A program made the position numbers and the translations under genes. From Anaerolineaceae bacterium (GTDB lineage: Bacteria > Chloroflexota > Anaerolineae > Anaerolineales > UBA11657), in NCBI GenBank assembly GCA_003569365.1, contig BGOS01000027.1, forward strand, positions 124,001 through 188,000: a stretch of DNA of 64,000 nucleotides. The letters run 5' to 3'. Shown here in pieces: positions 25,761 to 37,711 of the stretch. The stretch's first letter is position 1. Every line of letters begins with the position of its first letter. The notes beneath the pieces were generated by a model. It was not told the DNA's origin and searched no databases. It was given only the letters and a program-made list of their open reading frames with translations.

Positions 25761-28361
25761 TTAGGGTGCCCGAACGCGAACCGTACCAAGCTGCAGCAAG
25801 CCAGCCGTACCCTGCGCGGTATCAAGCCGGGCGCCAGTTTGGGCGGCATACACGCCCAACACCAGCGGGTAGTTGCCGGCTGGCAGGCCTGCGGGCAGGG
25901 GCACAGTTAGATGGAAACTGAGCTGTTCATCGGCGTTCCAGTGCAGCGTGGAGAAATTATTGGCCAGCGCTTGGCCGTCGTGCTGGGCCACAAGGTTGCC
26001 GGCCGCATCTTTCATGTGGATAAAAAATGTGTAGTCGGCACCCGGCTTTTGCAGCGCTTGCCACGCCAGCAGCACTGGTAGATCCGCACCGGCAGCAACC
26101 TCTGTTGGCCAGTCAGCGTGCAACAGTTGCAGCTCCGCACCAAACTGTGCCAGCGGCGCTGGCGCCGCACCGGGCACAAAGTCCACGGTTTGCAGTGCAA
26201 CGCTAACGGCGCGATCGCCTTTGAGGTGCGGGTTGCAAACTACTGTTTGCGAAAATCTGCCGGCCAGCGGTGTGCCGCCCAGGCAGCGCAGGTCGCCCCA
26301 CAAATGCTCGGCTCCCGAACGGTCCACAAACTCAATCACATTTGCGCCAGCAGGCAGGTCCAGCGTTGGCGAAGCGTATGGCGCCCAATCGCCGATGGCA
26401 TAGGTGCCGGCAACTCTGCCGTTGACGAGCAGGTCCATGTGGTGCAGTTGCAAGCCGGGAATGGCGGTGAACACCAAGTGGCCGCGTTGCGGCTGGTGCA
26501 GGAATATGAAGAGGCGGGCGCTGCCGTTGACCCAGCGCGCTGGCGCGCTACCCCACTGTTCCACATCCGTCCATTGCCAAGGCGCCAGTGCCCACACTGG
26601 CCGTGTGCCATTCGGCGCAGCGGGCGCCACGATAAACAAGTCCTCGACATCGCCCGCTGCTGCCGGTTCCGGAAAGACGCTGCGCAGCCAGTTGCGCTGC
26701 GCTTCACTGTATCCCTCGGCCAGGTGATGCAGGTGAATGTAGCCGACTGCATAGTGCGCCAGCGCGGCGTTCACTTCTTCAAGCGCGGGCCGGCTCACAA
26801 TGTCTTGCGCTGGCCCGGGCCGAAGCAGGGCATCCACAAATTGCAAACTTGTTTCGCCGTTGGGAACACCGCGGAAAACACGCCCGCCCAGCAGCGGGCA
26901 ATGATGCACGGTTTGCCCATACAGCCCCAGATAGTTTGCCGTGTATTCGGCCGGGATGTTCACCACCGTGCGGCTGCTGGTGGCGCACATGCCGGCCAAA
27001 GTATTAAGCACTGGCGTGGCCAATTGTGGCGCAAGCGGGAAGGGCAAAGCCACCAGCCGTTCGCCGATGCTGAAGGCGGCCAACGCGCCGACAACCAGCC
27101 ACGCGGGCATGGCTGGGCGCAGGCGCGGCAGCAGCTGCGCCACGCCATACGCGCCCAGCACCGCCAAAGCAAAATGAAATGTCAGCGCAAAGCGGGCGGG
27201 CGCGCGGCTCCATTGGAACAGCGGCAGCTGCGCCAGCGCCTGATAGGGCAGCAGAATTGATTGCGCGCGCCCTTCCACCACCAAAGTTAGCACCTGCCCG
27301 CTCACTTTTAGCAGCGGCCCCAGCATCAACACACCGGCTCCCAGCAGCAGCCCCAGCCATGGGCGCAGTGTGGGCCGGCCGCGCAGGGCCCACAGCCCAA
27401 AGGCGGCGCTTAGCAGCGCTGCGTACCCGGCGTAGCCGATTGCCTCGTAGGGTGTGTTGACCGCACTCTGGGCAAGCGCAGCCAGCGCGCTGCGGCGCAG
27501 CAGCGGATGCTCAGGCGGCGGCATAAAGACGGACAGCACATCCACCGATTGGGTGACCACGCCGCCGACTTGCGCGTTGGTTGCACTAACGCTGGCGTTG
27601 GCAGCCAGCATGGGCCAGTACAGCGGCAGAATTAGCGCAAGCGCCAGGGCCGTTGCAGCCAGCAGGGCTGCCCGGATGTTGCCGTGGCGCAGCTGGCCGG
27701 CGTGCGCCCACACCAGCACCAGTGATGTGGGCAGCAAAAAGTACGCCGGCAGGTTGGGGTGCCCGCAAGCAAGCAAGGCTCCGAGGGCTGTGCCAGCTGC
27801 ATTGCGCCACCCCGCCGCCAGCAACAAGCGCCGCAGGAAAAATGCGAATACGGGAAAGCCAACCAGCCACACAAGATTGAGGTGCCCGCCGGACATGTGG
27901 CCCCAGATGGCCGGGCTGAACCCGAACAGCAGGCCGCCCCAAAAAGCCGCGAGCCTGCGCCCGGTCACGTCAAATGTAAAAACGAACATGGCGGCAGCGT
28001 TGAGCGCCGGCGCCAGCAGCATGGCCAGGTTGTATGCCAGCGCCGGCGAAACCCACAGTGACAGAATTGCCGGCAGCATAAATGCCGGCAGCTGCGTCAG
28101 CGCCAGCGGCACATACTGGCCGGCAGGGTGATTCAGAATGCCAATCAGAGCCGGGCTGGCGGCGTTGCGCAGCAAGGACTCGCGTACCCACCAGATGAAC
28201 CAGACATTCTCATGCGCATCGCTGCCCAGCTGGCCGACGAGCACAGTGGACAGGTGGGCCACAGCCGGCAAGGTAAGCAGGATTGCCAGCAACTGGTACA
28301 ACCCAAATGCTGCCAGCACGGACCGCCAGCCCGCCGGGCGCTGTGGGATCCGGTCAAACAT
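25761..28361 (-). CDS. Large polytopic membrane protein, glycosyltransferase/YfhO-like
   Basis: About 10 TM segments then a C-terminal beta-rich domain; GSDAHENVWFIWW; GGHLNLVWLVGFPVFAFF. Confidence 0.65.
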   Translation of the reverse strand: MFDRIPQRPAGWRSVLAAFGLYQLLAILLTLPAVAHLSTVLVGQLGSDAHENVWFIWWVRESLLRNAASPALIGILNHPAGQYVPLALTQLPAFMLPAILSLWVSPALAYNLAMLLAPALNAAAMFVFTFDVTGRRLAAFWGGLLFGFSPAIWGHMSGGHLNLVWLVGFPVFAFFLRRLLLAAGWRNAAGTALGALLACGHPNLPAYFLLPTSLVLVWAHAGQLRHGNIRAALLAATALALALILPLYWPMLAANASVSATNAQVGGVVTQSVDVLSVFMPPPEHPLLRRSALAALAQSAVNTPYEAIGYAGYAALLSAAFGLWALRGRPTLRPWLGLLLGAGVLMLGPLLKVSGQVLTLVVEGRAQSILLPYQALAQLPLFQWSRAPARFALTFHFALAVLGAYGVAQLLPRLRPAMPAWLVVGALAAFSIGERLVALPFPLAPQLATPVLNTLAGMCATSSRTVVNIPAEYTANYLGLYGQTVHHCPLLGGRVFRGVPNGETSLQFVDALLRPGPAQDIVSRPALEEVNAALAHYAVGYIHLHHLAEGYSEAQRNWLRSVFPEPAAAGDVEDLFIVAPAAPNGTRPVWALAPWQWTDVEQWGSAPARWVNGSARLFIFLHQPQRGHLVFTAIPGLQLHHMDLLVNGRVAGTYAIGDWAPYASPTLDLPAGANVIEFVDRSGAEHLWGDLRCLGGTPLAGRFSQTVVCNPHLKGDRAVSVALQTVDFVPGAAPAPLAQFGAELQLLHADWPTEVAAGADLPVLLAWQALQKPGADYTFFIHMKDAAGNLVAQHDGQALANNFSTLHWNADEQLSFHLTVPLPAGLPAGNYPLVLGVYAAQTGARLDTAQGTAGLLQLGTVRVRAP

Positions 28362-28598
28362 TTCTACTTAGTCTGCCTGCGAGTGGGCGCGTTGCTCTCG
28401 AATGTAAACCCGTTTGAGCATTGCAACGTGGCAGAAGCGCGCCGGGATTGGCGGGGCAGTGCAGGGCGCTTGGGCATTGCAGTGCGCCGCAGCACTTTTA
28501 GCGCTGCAAAAATCCTGCAGGCTTTGCCGGGCGGCAAAGCTGCGGAGCTGGCGGCCGCAGCAATGCACGCGCGCAGCGGCTGCGTTGCGGGGCAGCAA

Positions 28599-29288
28599 TC
28601 ACGCTGCCGGCAACGGTGTTTCGCCGGGGCGCGCAAACAACGCTGCCAAATGCAGCGCGCCGGCCGGGTCCACCAGCGACACAACTTCATCGCCGGCCAG
28701 TAGTTGCGTGGCGCCATGCGGCACCACCACCTCCGCGCCCCGCAGGATAGCGCACACAATGCTGTTGGCCGGCAGCTGCAGGTCGCGCAGGTGCATGCCC
28801 ACGGCTTTGGCGCCGGGCGGAATTTTTTCTTCCACCATCGAGTACGCACCTTTGCGCAGCTTGAAGAGCGTCATCATGTCGCCCATGGACATTTCTTCTG
28901 TGACCATCTTGGCAAGCAGGTCGGCCTGGTTCAGTGCCACATCAACACCCATTTGCGGCGTGAACAGCCAGGCATTGACGGGGTTGTTGATGCGCGCGAT
29001 GGTGCGCGCCACGCGAAATTCAAAGCGCGCCAGTGTGCACACCACCAGATTGGATTCATCCAGCCCGGCAACGGCTGCCAGCACCTTGGCTTCCCGGATG
29101 CCGGCGCGCTCCAGCACCTCCGGTGAACTGCCATCGCCGGTCACAATCACCTCGGCGGGCAGCACGCGCTGCAGCTCCAGCAGGTCTTTGCCGCGCCGCT
29201 CCACAATGCGCACGCTGTGCCGGCCCTCCAGCAGCAGGCCCGCCAAGTGCAGGCCCGTGCGTCCGCCGCCCACAATCACTACATGCAT
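28599..29288 (-). CDS. TrkA-family K+ regulatory (RCK) protein
   Basis: MHVVIVGGGRTGLHLAGLLLEGRHSVRIVERRG...; TrkA-C PANSIVCAILRGAEVVVPHGATQLLAGDEVVSLV. Confidence 0.88.
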   Translation of the reverse strand: MHVVIVGGGRTGLHLAGLLLEGRHSVRIVERRGKDLLELQRVLPAEVIVTGDGSSPEVLERAGIREAKVLAAVAGLDESNLVVCTLARFEFRVARTIARINNPVNAWLFTPQMGVDVALNQADLLAKMVTEEMSMGDMMTLFKLRKGAYSMVEEKIPPGAKAVGMHLRDLQLPANSIVCAILRGAEVVVPHGATQLLAGDEVVSLVDPAGALHLAALFARPGETPLPAA

Positions 29289-29292
29289 AGTG

Positions 29293-29946
29293 TCACTCCT
29301 TGAGCGCCAGCAGCGCCACCAGCCGCTCCAGCGCCGCAGCCAAAACTGAAACGTGCAGAACATCGCCGGCGCGCAGCAGGGTGCCGCTTACCGGCACAAA
29401 GGCCTGGTTGTCGCGCGTGATGGAGGCCACTGTGATCTCGCCCGCCACTTGCAGCTGGCTGACGGGCTGGCCGTCCAGCGCGCGCGGCACCTCCGCGCGC
29501 ACCAGCTCCACCTCGCCCTGCCCAAAGCTGTGCTGCGAGTCCACATCCGCATGCGCCAGCAGCTGCAGCGCGCGCGCAGCGCCCCAGGTGGTGGGGCAGA
29601 TGGTTTGCAAGCCGAGGCGGTTGTAGATGTCTGCGTTGCGGCTGTCATACACGCGCGCCAGTACGCGCGGCACGCGGAAAATGTTGCGTGCAATGCGCGC
29701 GGTGAGCACGTTGGCATTGTCTGACGAGCTTGTGGCCACAAAGGCCTCGGCTGTTTCAATGCCCGCCCGCAGCAGCGTGGCGTGGTCGTAGCCATAGCCG
29801 CAAACTGTGCGCTGGGCAAAGTCCGGCCCGAGGCGCGCCAGTGCCTCGGCATCGCGGTCCACCACGGTGACGGCGTGGCCTTCACTGTGCAGCAGGCGCG
29901 CCACGGCTTCGCCCAGGCGGCCACACCCCATGATGATCACTTGCAT
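29293..29946 (-). CDS. TrkA-family K+ regulatory (RCK) protein
   Basis: MQVIIMGCGRLGEAVARLLHSEGHAVTVVDRD...ATSSSDNANVLTARIARNIF...; TrkA-C domain. Confidence 0.88.
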   Translation of the reverse strand: MQVIIMGCGRLGEAVARLLHSEGHAVTVVDRDAEALARLGPDFAQRTVCGYGYDHATLLRAGIETAEAFVATSSSDNANVLTARIARNIFRVPRVLARVYDSRNADIYNRLGLQTICPTTWGAARALQLLAHADVDSQHSFGQGEVELVRAEVPRALDGQPVSQLQVAGEITVASITRDNQAFVPVSGTLLRAGDVLHVSVLAAALERLVALLALKE

Positions 29947-29980
29947 GACTGCCCTCCGTGGCGCACGCGCTTGTGTTGTT

Positions 29981-32761
29981 TCATACGGCCGCACTGCGCG
30001 CAGCGCGCGTGCGCACGCTTAGTTTGCGCAGCCACTCCATGCCGTACAAAACCACTGCATAGGCTGCAAACAACGGCAACATCCAAAGCGGCACGGGCGC
30101 GTGGTCAAACAGGCGCGCCAGCACCGGCACATAAACCAGCAACCCGATGAACACAATCTCCAACCCCACCCCCAGCAACAACCAGTTGTTGGTAAACCAG
30201 GCCCCCCGGGTCACCCGCTCGCTCTCTGTGCGGCAGGCAAAGGCATTGCCCACCTGGGCCGCCACCACGCCCGCATGAAACACAGTTGTAGCCAGCAGGT
30301 ACAGCGTGGCGCCGCCAAGGTTGATGGCCGGCAGCCAGTCCGGGCGCTGCAGCCCGGCCGGTACCGGCAATGCACCCGCCAGCCAATACACCGCGCCAAA
30401 GCCGGCAAAGCACAGCGCCGCTTCAATCATACCCAGCCAGCCAAAGGCGCGCAATAGCAGCTTGCGATTGATTAATGGTTCGTTGCGCGGGCGCGGTGCA
30501 TGCTGCATGGCGCCGCGGTCCGGCCGCTCGTTGCCGAGGGCCAGCGCCGGCAGCACATCGGTGCCCAGGTCAATTGCCAAAATTTGCGGCACCGTCAGCG
30601 CCAGTGGAATGCCAAACAATGCCGTGGCCAGAAACGGCAGCACCTCGGGTACGTTGCTGGCCAGAATGTAAGTGATGAAGCTGCGCAGATTGGCGTACAC
30701 AGCGCGCCCCTCCTCGATGCTGGCCACAATCGAGCCGAAGTTGTCATCGGTAAGCACGATGTCGGCGGCCTGGATTGCCACGTCTGTGCCGGTGATGCCC
30801 ATGGCCACGCCAATGTCAGCTTTGCGCAGGGCGGGCGCGTCGTTCACGCCGTCGCCGCTCACTACCACCACATCGCCGCGCGCCTGAAACGCCGCCACCA
30901 TGCGCAGCTTGTGCTCGGGCGCCATGCGCGCAAACAGCACTTCGCCTGCCAGCGCCGCCTGTAGTTCGCCATCGCTTAGCTGCTCCACCTCTGCGCCGGT
31001 GATGATGCGCGCATCTGTGCGCGTGAGGATGCCCACGCGCAGCGCCAGCGTTGCGGCCGTCAGGCCGTAGTCGCCGGTGATCATCACAATGCGGATGCCG
31101 GCTGCGCGGCAGGTGGCGACGGCAGCGGCAACCTCCGGCCGGGCGGGATCCATCATGCCGGCCAGCCCCAAAAATGTGAGCTGCTGCTCGACCCCGGCTT
31201 CAGTGTAGCCACCGTGCCCGCTAAGCTGGCGCTGCGCCAGCCCCAGCACGCGCAGCGTGTTGGCCGCGTAGTCTTCGTTGGCCGCCAGAATTTCTGCGCG
31301 CATTTCATCCGTCAGCAGTTGCTCGCGCCCGCCCAGGAAGATGCTGGTGCAAAGCTGCAGCACTTCGCGCGGCGCGCCCTTTACAAAAGCCAGCTCGCCG
31401 TCCGGGCATTGATGCACGGTGCTCATGCGTTTGCGGCGCGCATCAAAGGGCAGCTCATGCAGGCGCGGGAACTGCGTGTACGTGTCGGCCGTGAGCAGGC
31501 CGCCCTTCATTGCCACCGCCAGCAGCGCAGCTTCGGTCTGGTCGCCTAGGCAGTGCCATCTGGGTTTGTCGGCGCTGGGGGCATTCAGGCGGGCGTTGTT
31601 GCAAAGCGTGCCGGCGCAAAGCAGGCGCTCCAAGTCTGCGCGCAGTGCGGAGTCGGCGGGGGCCGGCAGTATTGCACCCTCGGGGGCGTAGCCCACACCC
31701 GTCACCTCCAAGCGCTGCCCGCCCACCCAAAGTGTGCGCACGGTCATTTGGTTTTGGGTCAGCGTGCCACTTTTGTCTGTGCAGATTACAGACACAGAGC
31801 CCAGCGTCTCCAGCACGGAGAGCTGCTTTACGAGCACGCCGCGCTTGATCAGGCGCTGCGCAGCGCTTGCCAGCGTCAGCGTGACGATTGGCGTGAGCCC
31901 GACCGGTACAGTGGCCACCAGCAGCCCAATCGTTAACAGGCCGGCATCCAGCCAGCTCATTGCGAGGCGCGTTTCGCTCACGGCAAAAACAACTAGGGCC
32001 AGAGCGCATGCAACCAGCGTGCTGCGGCGGGTAATGCGCTCAATCTGCTTTTGCAAGGGGCTGCTTTCGCTCACCACTGCCTGCGTGAGCGTGGCAATGC
32101 GCCCGAATTGTGTGAGCGCGCCAACACTAAAAACCACGGCGCGCGCAGTTCCGGAAACAACTGAGGTGCCGGCAAAAATAAGATTGGGGCGCTCAATCTC
32201 CGTCAGGCCTGCACGCCGCGACGCGGCAGCTGTCTTGCGGGCGGGCACGGCTTCGCCGGTAAGCGTGCTGTTATTTACGCGCAGCCCGAACTCTTCCACC
32301 ACGCGCGCATCCGCCGGAATGTTGTCGCCCTCGGCCAGCACAATCACATCGCCGGGGCACAGGTCGACGGCAGAAATTTGCTGCTGCGCGCCGCCACGCT
32401 CCACCCGCGCAAATGCGGGCAGCAATTGGCGCAGCGAGTCGATGGCGCGTTCGGCGCGGTAGCCCTGCCAGAAGGCAAAGGCCTCGTTCACCACTACAAC
32501 GGCCCACACAATTGCAGCACTGCCGGGCTTGCCGCCCAACATTGCGACCAGGCCGGCAGCCAGCAGCAGAATTGGCATGGGGTGGCGCAGCTGCAGCAAC
32601 AGGCGCCGGCCAAGCGGCGCGGCGCTCACCACGCGCAGTTCGTTGCGGCCGTAAAGTTCGCGGCGCGCAGCTGCCTCAGTTGGCAGCAGGCCAAATGGTG
32701 CGCTATCCAGCGCGGCGAAAACTTCCGCCACCTCCAACTCGTAAACCGGTGCGGTGGACAT
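29981..32761 (-). CDS. P-type cation-transporting ATPase
   Basis: NNSTLTGEAVP, ICTDKSGTLTQNQMTV, VVVSGDGVNDAPALRKADIGVAMG. Confidence 0.92.
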   Translation of the reverse strand: MSTAPVYELEVAEVFAALDSAPFGLLPTEAAARRELYGRNELRVVSAAPLGRRLLLQLRHPMPILLLAAGLVAMLGGKPGSAAIVWAVVVVNEAFAFWQGYRAERAIDSLRQLLPAFARVERGGAQQQISAVDLCPGDVIVLAEGDNIPADARVVEEFGLRVNNSTLTGEAVPARKTAAASRRAGLTEIERPNLIFAGTSVVSGTARAVVFSVGALTQFGRIATLTQAVVSESSPLQKQIERITRRSTLVACALALVVFAVSETRLAMSWLDAGLLTIGLLVATVPVGLTPIVTLTLASAAQRLIKRGVLVKQLSVLETLGSVSVICTDKSGTLTQNQMTVRTLWVGGQRLEVTGVGYAPEGAILPAPADSALRADLERLLCAGTLCNNARLNAPSADKPRWHCLGDQTEAALLAVAMKGGLLTADTYTQFPRLHELPFDARRKRMSTVHQCPDGELAFVKGAPREVLQLCTSIFLGGREQLLTDEMRAEILAANEDYAANTLRVLGLAQRQLSGHGGYTEAGVEQQLTFLGLAGMMDPARPEVAAAVATCRAAGIRIVMITGDYGLTAATLALRVGILTRTDARIITGAEVEQLSDGELQAALAGEVLFARMAPEHKLRMVAAFQARGDVVVVSGDGVNDAPALRKADIGVAMGITGTDVAIQAADIVLTDDNFGSIVASIEEGRAVYANLRSFITYILASNVPEVLPFLATALFGIPLALTVPQILAIDLGTDVLPALALGNERPDRGAMQHAPRPRNEPLINRKLLLRAFGWLGMIEAALCFAGFGAVYWLAGALPVPAGLQRPDWLPAINLGGATLYLLATTVFHAGVVAAQVGNAFACRTESERVTRGAWFTNNWLLLGVGLEIVFIGLLVYVPVLARLFDHAPVPLWMLPLFAAYAVVLYGMEWLRKLSVRTRAARSAAV

Positions 32762-32832
32762 GATTGCGCATTTTATGCCGGCGCGGGGCGCTGGCGCATG
32801 CGGCCGGGGATTGGCGGAATTGTGGTTCTGGC

Positions 32833-34632
32833 CTAATGTTTCTTGCTAGAGGCAGCGCCTGCCTCGGGCAGATCATTCGCGAGCATGTTAAGGGCGTCGG
32901 CTGTGTTGTCAAAAACCCAAGCGTCAAATGAGCCGGCTGCGGGCGGCTTTTCCGGCTGCATGGGGCGGAAGACACCAACGGCTGCAAATGCGGAAGATAC
33001 GGTCAGCAAAATACTGTAGCGGTACTCCTGCATGCGCATAGCCTGCCACGTGACCAGCGAGCCCACATGCCCCTCAATGCGTGATTTTTCCCGGATGATA
33101 GTGCGAATTTGCTCCGGGTCGCGATAGCCAACTGGCGCGATCAACAGCAGGTTGGCCAGCACAATCACCACGGCGATTGAAATCGCCGCGCCCCAGCCGC
33201 CTTCATGCCATTTGCCAATAATCTGACCGAAGAAGATAGTGATGGCCAGCATGGCGGCGGTTGTGGCGCCAAACATTCCAGCCAAGCGCGCTGCTCCCGT
33301 TGAATTCTTCGCGATGTGGGCGCGGATGGAAAAACCCATCGCGGTGATCGGCAGAAAAACCCCCACGCCGTAAAACGGAACCGCCACCGTGGTTTTGCCG
33401 CGCACTGCCAGCGTTACCAGCAAAGCCAGCAGCAGGCCGGCAGTCACCGGGCGCGTGAATGTGCCTGCCGTATTTCGAAACGCAATATATTCCGGAAGAT
33501 TGCCGGCTGCTACGTTGCGCCAGCCCACGGCTTGCAAATCCTGAAAAGCCGTTAGGGATGCGCCCGCCAGCAGCACTACCGCTAAAAGTTGATAAGCCCA
33601 ATACAGCACCCAACCGCCTTCCATCTGGTTGAATCCAATGCTTGCCAGGTTGCCAACCAGGGTCATGCCGCCTGTGCCGTCAAACACATTGAAATGGATT
33701 GAATAGTATGTGAGCAGGGTGGTTGTGATGGCGCCGTACAAAATAAATGCAGTTTGCACCAGCCGGCCAATGCCGGCCGCTCCGGAATACAGCTGCCAAA
33801 CGCTGCGCAGCCGTGGCAGGTGCTTGCGCCCCCAGGTAACGATCGGCGCATCTTCATCCACCACAAATTGAATGCCGTTAGACATGGCTTCGAGGCCGGT
33901 CAGAGCCACCATGCCTTTCATGGACGCTGTGAGCAAATGGAACAAAGCCTGCGTTACGGAAGGGGCGGCCCCCAGCAATTCTTCCGCGGGTGCCGGCTGT
34001 ACGCCGCGCTGCACTGCAACCACAAGCCCGATGAACATTGCTAGAGTCAGGATTACAAACAACGTCAGCAACCCCACCACAATCGAAACAGATTCTGCGC
34101 GCCCGCGAATGGTCAGATACCATGTTGCCGCGCACAAAGAGCCGCCCAGTGCCACATGGTAATACCACGCAATGCCCACTTGCTGAAAGATAGACAGCAG
34201 TTGGTCCACGCCGGAAAGTGATGAAACCACGATTGTCATTACGTAGTCTTGAATGAGCACCACCGCCACCACCAGCCCGGCGCCGGCACCGAGGTAGCGC
34301 AGTGCAGCCGAGTACGCGCCACCGCCATCACGGAACACTCCCAGTGCATAGATGTACAACCCGCCAAAAACCAGGTTGGCACCGGAAATAACTGCGACTG
34401 CAATGAATGCATACTCTTGCAGGCCATGCGGATGCAGCGCGCTCATCATTTCGCCGGCGGCATAGAAATACGAGGTGAAGTAATCCACGCCAAACAGAGC
34501 GAGTGCGCCCAGCAGGCCCACCTGTCCGGCGCCATGCACAAACGCATCTTCTGCGCTCTCGCGCGGCGCCGCCCGCCATGCCACGAAACATGCCGCAGCT
34601 AAAAATAGAATTGCAATAATTGGAATGTTCAT
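32833..34632 (-). CDS. APC-superfamily permease (KimA/Rv2690c-like candidate)
   Basis: 599 aa, ~12 TM; ALFGVDYFTSYFYAAGEMMSALHPHGLQEYAFIAVAVISGANLVF; context with two trkA genes. Confidence 0.75.
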   Translation of the reverse strand: MNIPIIAILFLAAACFVAWRAAPRESAEDAFVHGAGQVGLLGALALFGVDYFTSYFYAAGEMMSALHPHGLQEYAFIAVAVISGANLVFGGLYIYALGVFRDGGGAYSAALRYLGAGAGLVVAVVLIQDYVMTIVVSSLSGVDQLLSIFQQVGIAWYYHVALGGSLCAATWYLTIRGRAESVSIVVGLLTLFVILTLAMFIGLVVAVQRGVQPAPAEELLGAAPSVTQALFHLLTASMKGMVALTGLEAMSNGIQFVVDEDAPIVTWGRKHLPRLRSVWQLYSGAAGIGRLVQTAFILYGAITTTLLTYYSIHFNVFDGTGGMTLVGNLASIGFNQMEGGWVLYWAYQLLAVVLLAGASLTAFQDLQAVGWRNVAAGNLPEYIAFRNTAGTFTRPVTAGLLLALLVTLAVRGKTTVAVPFYGVGVFLPITAMGFSIRAHIAKNSTGAARLAGMFGATTAAMLAITIFFGQIIGKWHEGGWGAAISIAVVIVLANLLLIAPVGYRDPEQIRTIIREKSRIEGHVGSLVTWQAMRMQEYRYSILLTVSSAFAAVGVFRPMQPEKPPAAGSFDAWVFDNTADALNMLANDLPEAGAASSKKH

Positions 34633-34693
34633 AAAGAGTTGTTTTTAAATCTCGCTGCCGGATGGCGCGCCAGGCAACTGCCGGCGCACTGTG

Positions 34694-35782
34694 CTAACCG
34701 ATAAAGGCTCCCGCCAGCTGCTCCAGCAGCGCCAGCAAGTGGCGGCGGGTGGCCGGGCTGAGGCGCGTGTCCTGGCTTACATTTGCTTCTTCCAGGCGCA
34801 CGGCCCGCACCATAAATGACTGCGCAAATTGAATGCGGCCGGGCGGGATCACTTCCACCTCATGCAGCTCCATCAACAGGCTGCGGTCGTCAAAATATGG
34901 CAGGCTCAGGTGCAGCCCGCGGTTAAGTGTGCTGGCAGCCGCGCGCTGCCGCACCGTGCCAATGATTTGGCCGGCGCGAAAGACTGCCAGCGCCCGCCCT
35001 TGGTTTACCAGCTGGCCCAGCATGCCGCCGCGCTTTTGCTGGTACACCGCATCTGCAATGATGTACGGCGCCAGCCCACTGGCTTGATGAATGGTGTAAA
35101 CGAAGTTCTGCATGGAGGCGATTATGCTTTCTGCTTCGTCGTCCCCGCCCACCAGCAGGCGCGCCGCGTCATCCAGTGCCACCCATTGCGGCAGATAAAA
35201 GCGCCGTGCGTATGGCGTAAACGGAACCTGCAGCGTGCCGCGCCCGGCATCCGCAGCGCCTTCCTCTGAAATTGCATCCGAGTCCTGGGTGATGGCGGAC
35301 TCAGGATCCAGCCCGCTATCCGCGGGCAGCGCCGGAATATCGCCGCTCTCTTCGGCTGTGTAAGTTACCGAGCGGCCGGCCGGCAGCAAGTCATGCACAA
35401 TGAAGTGGGCGCAGGCATGCATCAGCAAATCTGCAGCCACTTGCAGCGCCTCACTGCCGGCTGAGCGCAGTTCGTCCAGGCGCTGGCGCAAGCCGTCTCC
35501 CACATCATGCGCAGTGCGCCGGCGCAGGCTGAGGCCACCGCCCACGGATTGCTCGCGCTGGCCGGCATCAATGGTGAGCTGCACAGCTTCGGCGTTGATA
35601 ATTCGGTCGGGCAGCGTAAAGCGCACCTGCCCGGTTTTGTGCTGCATCGCTTCTGCAATGCGCTGCGCCTGCAGGCGCAGAAACTGGCGCGTGGTGTTGG
35701 ACTGCGCGTCCAGCAGCGCTTCCATTTGCAGCAGTTCCGGGCGCAGGCTGGCAATCGCCAAGGCAGCAGTTTGGTCGGGCAT
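34694..35782 (-). CDS. Protein of unknown function (362 aa)
   Basis: Long ORF with balanced composition; no family recognised. Confidence 0.6.
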   Translation of the reverse strand: MPDQTAALAIASLRPELLQMEALLDAQSNTTRQFLRLQAQRIAEAMQHKTGQVRFTLPDRIINAEAVQLTIDAGQREQSVGGGLSLRRRTAHDVGDGLRQRLDELRSAGSEALQVAADLLMHACAHFIVHDLLPAGRSVTYTAEESGDIPALPADSGLDPESAITQDSDAISEEGAADAGRGTLQVPFTPYARRFYLPQWVALDDAARLLVGGDDEAESIIASMQNFVYTIHQASGLAPYIIADAVYQQKRGGMLGQLVNQGRALAVFRAGQIIGTVRQRAAASTLNRGLHLSLPYFDDRSLLMELHEVEVIPPGRIQFAQSFMVRAVRLEEANVSQDTRLSPATRRHLLALLEQLAGAFIG

Positions 35783-36052
35783 CAGTCTGTGCTCCTATAT
35801 GGATTTTTTAGCGGGAAACAGGGAGTGTTTGCGGCCGGAGCCGCAATCGCTGCGGTCAAAATTGTACCATCGGCGGGCGGGCTTATGCCGGCGTGCGGGC
35901 CGGCAGGCTGCTTGCGGCATGGGCTGCGAGACATAGTCCTTGCAGGGCGCCGGTCAATTGAAAGCGCTGCATCCCAAGCTTAGCGAGACCGAGCCGCAGC
36001 GTTTCGCAATGCTTCCCTTGTAGAATGCATGCGACGAGCCTGCAGTTGAGCC

Positions 36053-37678
<1,626 letters not shown>

Positions 37679-37711
37679 GCCCGTGCGCAGCAAGCTGCCT
37701 GCGCAGAGCTT

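Noticed and set aside
28414-29349. 311-aa plus-strand ORF
   Set aside because: Antisense of the trkA gene; Ser/Arg/Ala-rich shadow translation
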